A stretch of 64,000 nt of DNA from Murdochiella massiliensis (GTDB lineage Bacteria > Bacillota > Clostridia > Tissierellales > Peptoniphilaceae): positions 992,001 through 1,056,000 of the forward strand of contig NZ_FIZW01000002.1 in assembly GCF_900059565.1 (NCBI RefSeq). Direction: 5' to 3'. Positions within the stretch are counted from its first letter, which is position 1; the number at the start of each line of letters is the position of its first letter. The position numbers and the translations under genes were made by a program. The notes below the pieces were generated by a model, which searched no databases, had not been told where the DNA came from, and worked only from the letters and a program-made list of their open reading frames with translations. Of this stretch, positions 61,312-64,000 are shown piece after piece.

Positions 61312-61502
61312 GTCTGACGCCGACTGAGTATTATTATTGCCCAGACTACAAAAAATATGTAAAGCGAGAAGGCGGCATATTTTATTCAATTGACGATAAG
61401 AAACAAGAGATAATTGATGAGGAGAGGTTTATGCCAATACTCATCGGAGAGATATTCACCATTGATATTACAAAAGAGGAATACGAGAAACATCTAAAAT
61501 AA
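61308..61502 (+). CDS. Probable immunity protein for the MuF toxin tail
   Basis: 64 residues, acidic, beginning MSLTPTEYYYCPDYKKYV. Coupled to the toxin-tailed MuF gene by a four-base overlap, A/T-richer than neighbours, and followed by a strong terminator. No family recognised. Polymorphic toxins are normally followed by such a short immunity gene, which is the only ground for the call. Confidence 0.55.
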   Translation: MSLTPTEYYYCPDYKKYVKREGGIFYSIDDKKQEIIDEERFMPILIGEIFTIDITKEEYEKHLK

Positions 61503-61551
61503 ACCATCGCTTTGGAGGCGGCTTATTTATTCAAAGGACATCATAGGCATG

Positions 61552-61580
61552 AAGCGTGACCGGAAACGGTCGCGCTTTTT
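61552..61580 (+). terminator. Terminator after the toxin/immunity cassette
   Basis: Eleven-base-pair stem with one T-G pair (61552-61562 and 61567-61577), GAAA tetraloop, then T run. It isolates the cassette from the scaffold gene, suggesting the cassette was inserted into the head operon. The 138-base gap 61503-61640 holds nothing else seen. Confidence 0.85.
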
Positions 61581-61640
61581 ATATGCAACAAGAAGGACGC
61601 CGTGGGCGAAGAACGCGGCGGACAAAGAAGGGAGAAAACA

Positions 61641-62222
61641 ATGACAGAAGAAATGATTACAGCGAAAGACGAAGAACAGGTCGATGAGGCTAAAGTGGAT
61701 GAACAGAAAGACACGGAGAAAACGGAAAAAACCACTCCGTCCTTTGATGACATCCTGAAAGACCCGAAGATGCAGGCGGAGTTTGACCGCCGGCTGAGCA
61801 AGGCACAGCAGACACGCGAGGAAAATATCCGAAGCGAGATCGAGAACGACATCAAAGCACGCCTTGCGGAAGAGCAGAAGGTCGCCAAAATGAACGCGGA
61901 AGAAAAGGCGAATCACGAGCGCATCAAACTCGAAAAGGAGCGAGACGAACTCAAAAACGCCTTAAACCGTGAGCGTCTTGGGAAAATAGCGGCATCAACG
62001 CTTAGCAAAAGCGGAATCGAAGCAGATGAAACGGTTCTTCAATTCGTCGTTGGCGCGGACGAGGACGCGACCGGGAAAAACATTGAAGCATTTCTTTCTG
62101 TCGTGGAAAAACAGGTGGAAGCGATCGAGCGAAAACGCAATTCAGGCAAAACGCCGAGGGACTACTCCTCAACGATTGAGCCTGAAGATGAGTTTGATCG
62201 CATTCTGAAAAAATACAAATAA
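61641..62222 (+). CDS. Phage scaffold protein (DUF4355-like)
   Basis: 193 residues from ATG 61641 (behind AAGGGAGAAAACA), highly charged and largely coiled coil, with a central FDDILKDPKMQAEFDRRLSKAQ typical of DUF4355 head-scaffolding proteins. It guides capsid assembly and is usually lost from the mature head. Directly before the capsid gene. Confidence 0.85.
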   Translation: MTEEMITAKDEEQVDEAKVDEQKDTEKTEKTTPSFDDILKDPKMQAEFDRRLSKAQQTREENIRSEIENDIKARLAEEQKVAKMNAEEKANHERIKLEKERDELKNALNRERLGKIAASTLSKSGIEADETVLQFVVGADEDATGKNIEAFLSVVEKQVEAIERKRNSGKTPRDYSSTIEPEDEFDRILKKYK

Positions 62223-62238
62223 AAGGAGAAAATGAATC

Positions 62239-63129
62239 ATGGCTACGACTAACAACACTCTTTCCGTTCGTCAATATCAGGCGCAATTTAAGGCACTTCT
62301 TGGCGCGGTTTTTGCGAAACAGGCATACTTTAGAGACTTTTTTGGCGGCAATATCGAAGCACTGGATGGTGTTTCCAACAATGCAGTGGCGTTTTCGGTA
62401 AAAACGTCAAGCATCCCGGTTGCTGTCAACACCTACTCAAAAGACGCGAATGTTGCCTTTGGAACAGGCACGGCAAAAAGCACTCGATTTGGAAACCGCA
62501 CGGAAATCATCTATACCGACACAGAGGTTAAGTACACCTGGGAATGGGCGTTCCATGAAGGAATTGACCGCTTTACGGTAAATAACGACTTCATGGCCGC
62601 TGTTGCAGATCGCCTTGACCTGCAGGCGCAGGAGAAGGTTGCGCTCTTTAATCAGCATCAAGGTAAATTCATTTCCGATAATGCCGGAAAGACGCTGACA
62701 CTTGCGACGAAGGACGCTGCAGGCGTTTTGGCACTCTTTAATGACGCGCACAAATACTTCGTCAATCAAAAGGTGAAACAAAATCTCGTCTGGTGTGCAA
62801 AGGTGACGCCGGACATTTGGAATCTCATCGTCGATCAGCCGGCTACAACCACGAGCAAGCGTTCGTCGGTAAACATCGATGAAAATGGCGTTGCAATGTT
62901 CAAAGGCTTCCGCGTGGAAGAAATCCCTGAAGACCTCTTCCAGAAGAACGAGGTGGCATACTTCTATCCTGCAGCGGTTGGAAAAGCCTTCACCGGCATC
63001 AACACCGCACGCACGATTGAGTCCGAGGACTTTGATGGCGTCGCACTGCAAGGTGCAGGAAAAGCCGGAGAATTCATCCTTGACGACAACAAGGTCGCAG
63101 TTGTAAAAGCGACAGGGACGGCTGCCTAA
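62239..63129 (+). CDS. Major capsid protein
   Basis: 296 residues. Position after scaffold, absence of membrane parts, and the pattern of long beta-rich segments with conserved FRVEEIPEDLF and AAVGKAFTGI fit HK97-fold capsid proteins of Firmicute siphoviruses. GGAGAAAATGAATC before ATG 62239. Stop overlaps the next start by one base. Confidence 0.88.
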   Translation: MATTNNTLSVRQYQAQFKALLGAVFAKQAYFRDFFGGNIEALDGVSNNAVAFSVKTSSIPVAVNTYSKDANVAFGTGTAKSTRFGNRTEIIYTDTEVKYTWEWAFHEGIDRFTVNNDFMAAVADRLDLQAQEKVALFNQHQGKFISDNAGKTLTLATKDAAGVLALFNDAHKYFVNQKVKQNLVWCAKVTPDIWNLIVDQPATTTSKRSSVNIDENGVAMFKGFRVEEIPEDLFQKNEVAYFYPAAVGKAFTGINTARTIESEDFDGVALQGAGKAGEFILDDNKVAVVKATGTAA

Positions 63130-63365
63130 TGGCTCGCTATCGAGTAGTGAAGTACTTTAACGACCTTCATGACGGCGAGTACGCATATTACGTCGGTGAC
63201 GCCTACCCCAGAGATGGGGTGGACGTTACTGATTCCCGTGTAAAGGAGCTTTTAGGCGATGAAAACCTTCAAGGGCAGCCACTTATCGAAAAGGTCAAGG
63301 ATGAACAACCTGAACGAAGCACGAGACAAGGAAGAAAAGGAGCGGCGGTCGAGAAGAAAAAGTAG
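63129..63365 (+). CDS. Small head-completion protein (YqbF-like)
   Basis: 78 residues: YRVVKYFNDLHDGEYAYYVGDAYPR resembles the YqbF N-terminal domain of phage-like elements, then a LEM/HeH-like VDVTDSRVKELLG and a basic tail. Follows the capsid gene by overlap; structural role inferred. Confidence 0.7.
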   Translation: MARYRVVKYFNDLHDGEYAYYVGDAYPRDGVDVTDSRVKELLGDENLQGQPLIEKVKDEQPERSTRQGRKGAAVEKKK

Positions 63366-63385
63366 GCCGCCGATAGGAGGCTTTT

Positions 63386-63721
63386 ATGGATATCACGCGA
63401 ATTAAGAGCATCCTGGGTATCGAGGACGATCATATCGACGGGCAGATCATCGCAATCGCCAGTGTCACACAGGAAAGACTTTCTTTTCTGCTTGGCGGAG
63501 TAGCGGAGATCCCGATAGAGATGGGCTACATCGCCGATGAGGTGACCATTCGACGATTTAATCGCATAGGCTCCGAGGGACTATCCGCGCATCGCGTGGA
63601 AGGAGAGACGATGGAGTGGAGCGATGACGATTTTTCGCCGTTTATGGACGACATTAAGCGCTATCTCTTATATAGCGATAATGCCAGACGAAATGGCAGA
63701 GGGGTGGTCAGATTCATATGA
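63386..63721 (+). CDS. Head-tail connector (gp6-like)
   Basis: 111 residues, helical, with IKSILGIEDDHIDGQIIAIASVTQERLSFLLG at the front in parts, the usual DNA-packaging connector pattern. Stop overlaps the next gene start (ATGA). Confidence 0.82.
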   Translation: MDITRIKSILGIEDDHIDGQIIAIASVTQERLSFLLGGVAEIPIEMGYIADEVTIRRFNRIGSEGLSAHRVEGETMEWSDDDFSPFMDDIKRYLLYSDNARRNGRGVVRFI

Positions 63722-64000
63722 GATACGACAAGCGTATTTTTTTCGTCTCGCAAGTAGACGGCGAGTATGACCAAACGACAGGGGACTATCTGGAGCCAGA
63801 AATCGTAAAGACGGAAGTATACGCCGCTGTCCATGACACAAACGAGGAGACGCTAAAACTTCTCTATGGCGATATCCGACAGAAATCCTTTACCGTCCAC
63901 ATTCTTGGGCGCTATGAAAAGGCGTTCCGCTATATCTTGATTGATGGAAAGTCCTACCACGTCGACCTTACGCGAAGGCTTAGACATCGGCAGACGTTTA
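63718..64000 (+). CDS. Head closure/head-tail adaptor protein, partial
   Basis: At least 94 residues, running off the window. RIFFVSQVDGEYDQTTGDYLEPEIVKTEVYA in parts and a later SFTVHILGRYEKAFRYILIDGKSYHV fit a small beta-barrel head-closure protein that follows the connector gene in siphoviruses. Confidence 0.75.
   Translation, partial: MRYDKRIFFVSQVDGEYDQTTGDYLEPEIVKTEVYAAVHDTNEETLKLLYGDIRQKSFTVHILGRYEKAFRYILIDGKSYHVDLTRRLRHRQTF

Larger units (their letters stand above)
44175..64000. mobile_element. Prophage, left part (integration, immunity, early and head genes)
   Basis: From the tRNA onward all recognisable genes are phage-type: tyrosine integrase, S24 repressor and Cro-like pair, recombination genes, RusA, ArpU-like regulator, terminase, portal, MuF, scaffold, capsid and connectors. 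Order and orientation are those of a temperate siphovirus with SPP1-like portal and MuF and small/large terminase. Tail, lysis and the right attachment site are beyond the window. Open frames are intact, so the phage may be functional. Confidence 0.92.

Overview
The window is one contig segment from a low-to-mid GC Firmicute (Bacillota). Clostridial-type protein sequences, strong AGGAGG ribosome sites, a gyrB-gyrA pair followed by an RsbV/RsbW/SigB-type module, a DUF951 protein and WalJ-RlmH point that way. An anaerobic coccus of the Peptoniphilaceae (Murdochiella-like) is my best guess, but the genus cannot be fixed from sequence reading alone. About 44 kb are host chromosome and the last 20 kb are a prophage that runs off the right edge.

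Host part. 1-5.9 kb: gyrB (3' part), gyrA, an anti-sigma antagonist, a degenerate anti-sigma ATPase, a SigB/SigF-family sigma factor and a two-domain Nudix protein, all rightward, ending at a strong terminator. 6-11.3 kb: leftward unknown protein with its ECF sigma factor, and a heterodimeric ABC exporter. 11.6-14.3 kb: a membrane-anchored unknown protein and a B3/B4-domain protein. 14.3-27.6 kb: a nearly complete leftward purine operon, purE-C-F-M-[N-O fusion]-B-H-D-L. Its chemistry is arranged unusually: PurH has only the AICAR formyltransferase domain, the IMP cyclohydrolase step is supplied by a PurO-type domain fused to PurN, and PurF lacks the N-terminal catalytic cysteine. 27.6-44 kb: Ca-type P-ATPase, WalJ-like MBL protein, RlmH, TtcA-like PP-loop enzyme, UppP, CNNM/CorC transporter, two small conserved genes, a PfkB-family protein that has lost its catalytic motif, DNA polymerase IV, an XRE repressor with an ImmA/IrrE metallopeptidase, a NYN-LOTUS protein, a DUF368 (PopT-type) lipid carrier transporter, and cysE-cysK.

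The most interesting host locus is 38.0-40.5 kb. dinB and an XRE-ImmA/IrrE pair are divergent and share a 176-base control region with two strong promoters facing each other and three related dyad sites spaced 31-33 bases. The simplest reading is a LexA-independent damage switch: the XRE protein represses dinB and itself, and the metallopeptidase removes it, as in Deinococcus DdrO/IrrE or ICEBs1 ImmR/ImmA.

Prophage part. A tRNA-Pro(GGG) at 44.1 kb is followed by a leftward tyrosine integrase, a RhuM-family gene bordered by a duplicated repressor tail, and an S24 (LexA/CI-like) repressor facing a Cro-like gene across a textbook operator region. Rightward early genes encode three ribbon-helix-helix proteins, an SbcC-like ATPase, RecT, an MBL-fold protein, a replication-initiator-like domain protein, RusA and an ArpU-type late regulator. 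Then come terminase, portal, a MuF protein with a RelA/SpoT-like polymorphic toxin tail and its probable immunity gene, scaffold, major capsid and head-completion genes. Tail and lysis genes lie beyond the window.
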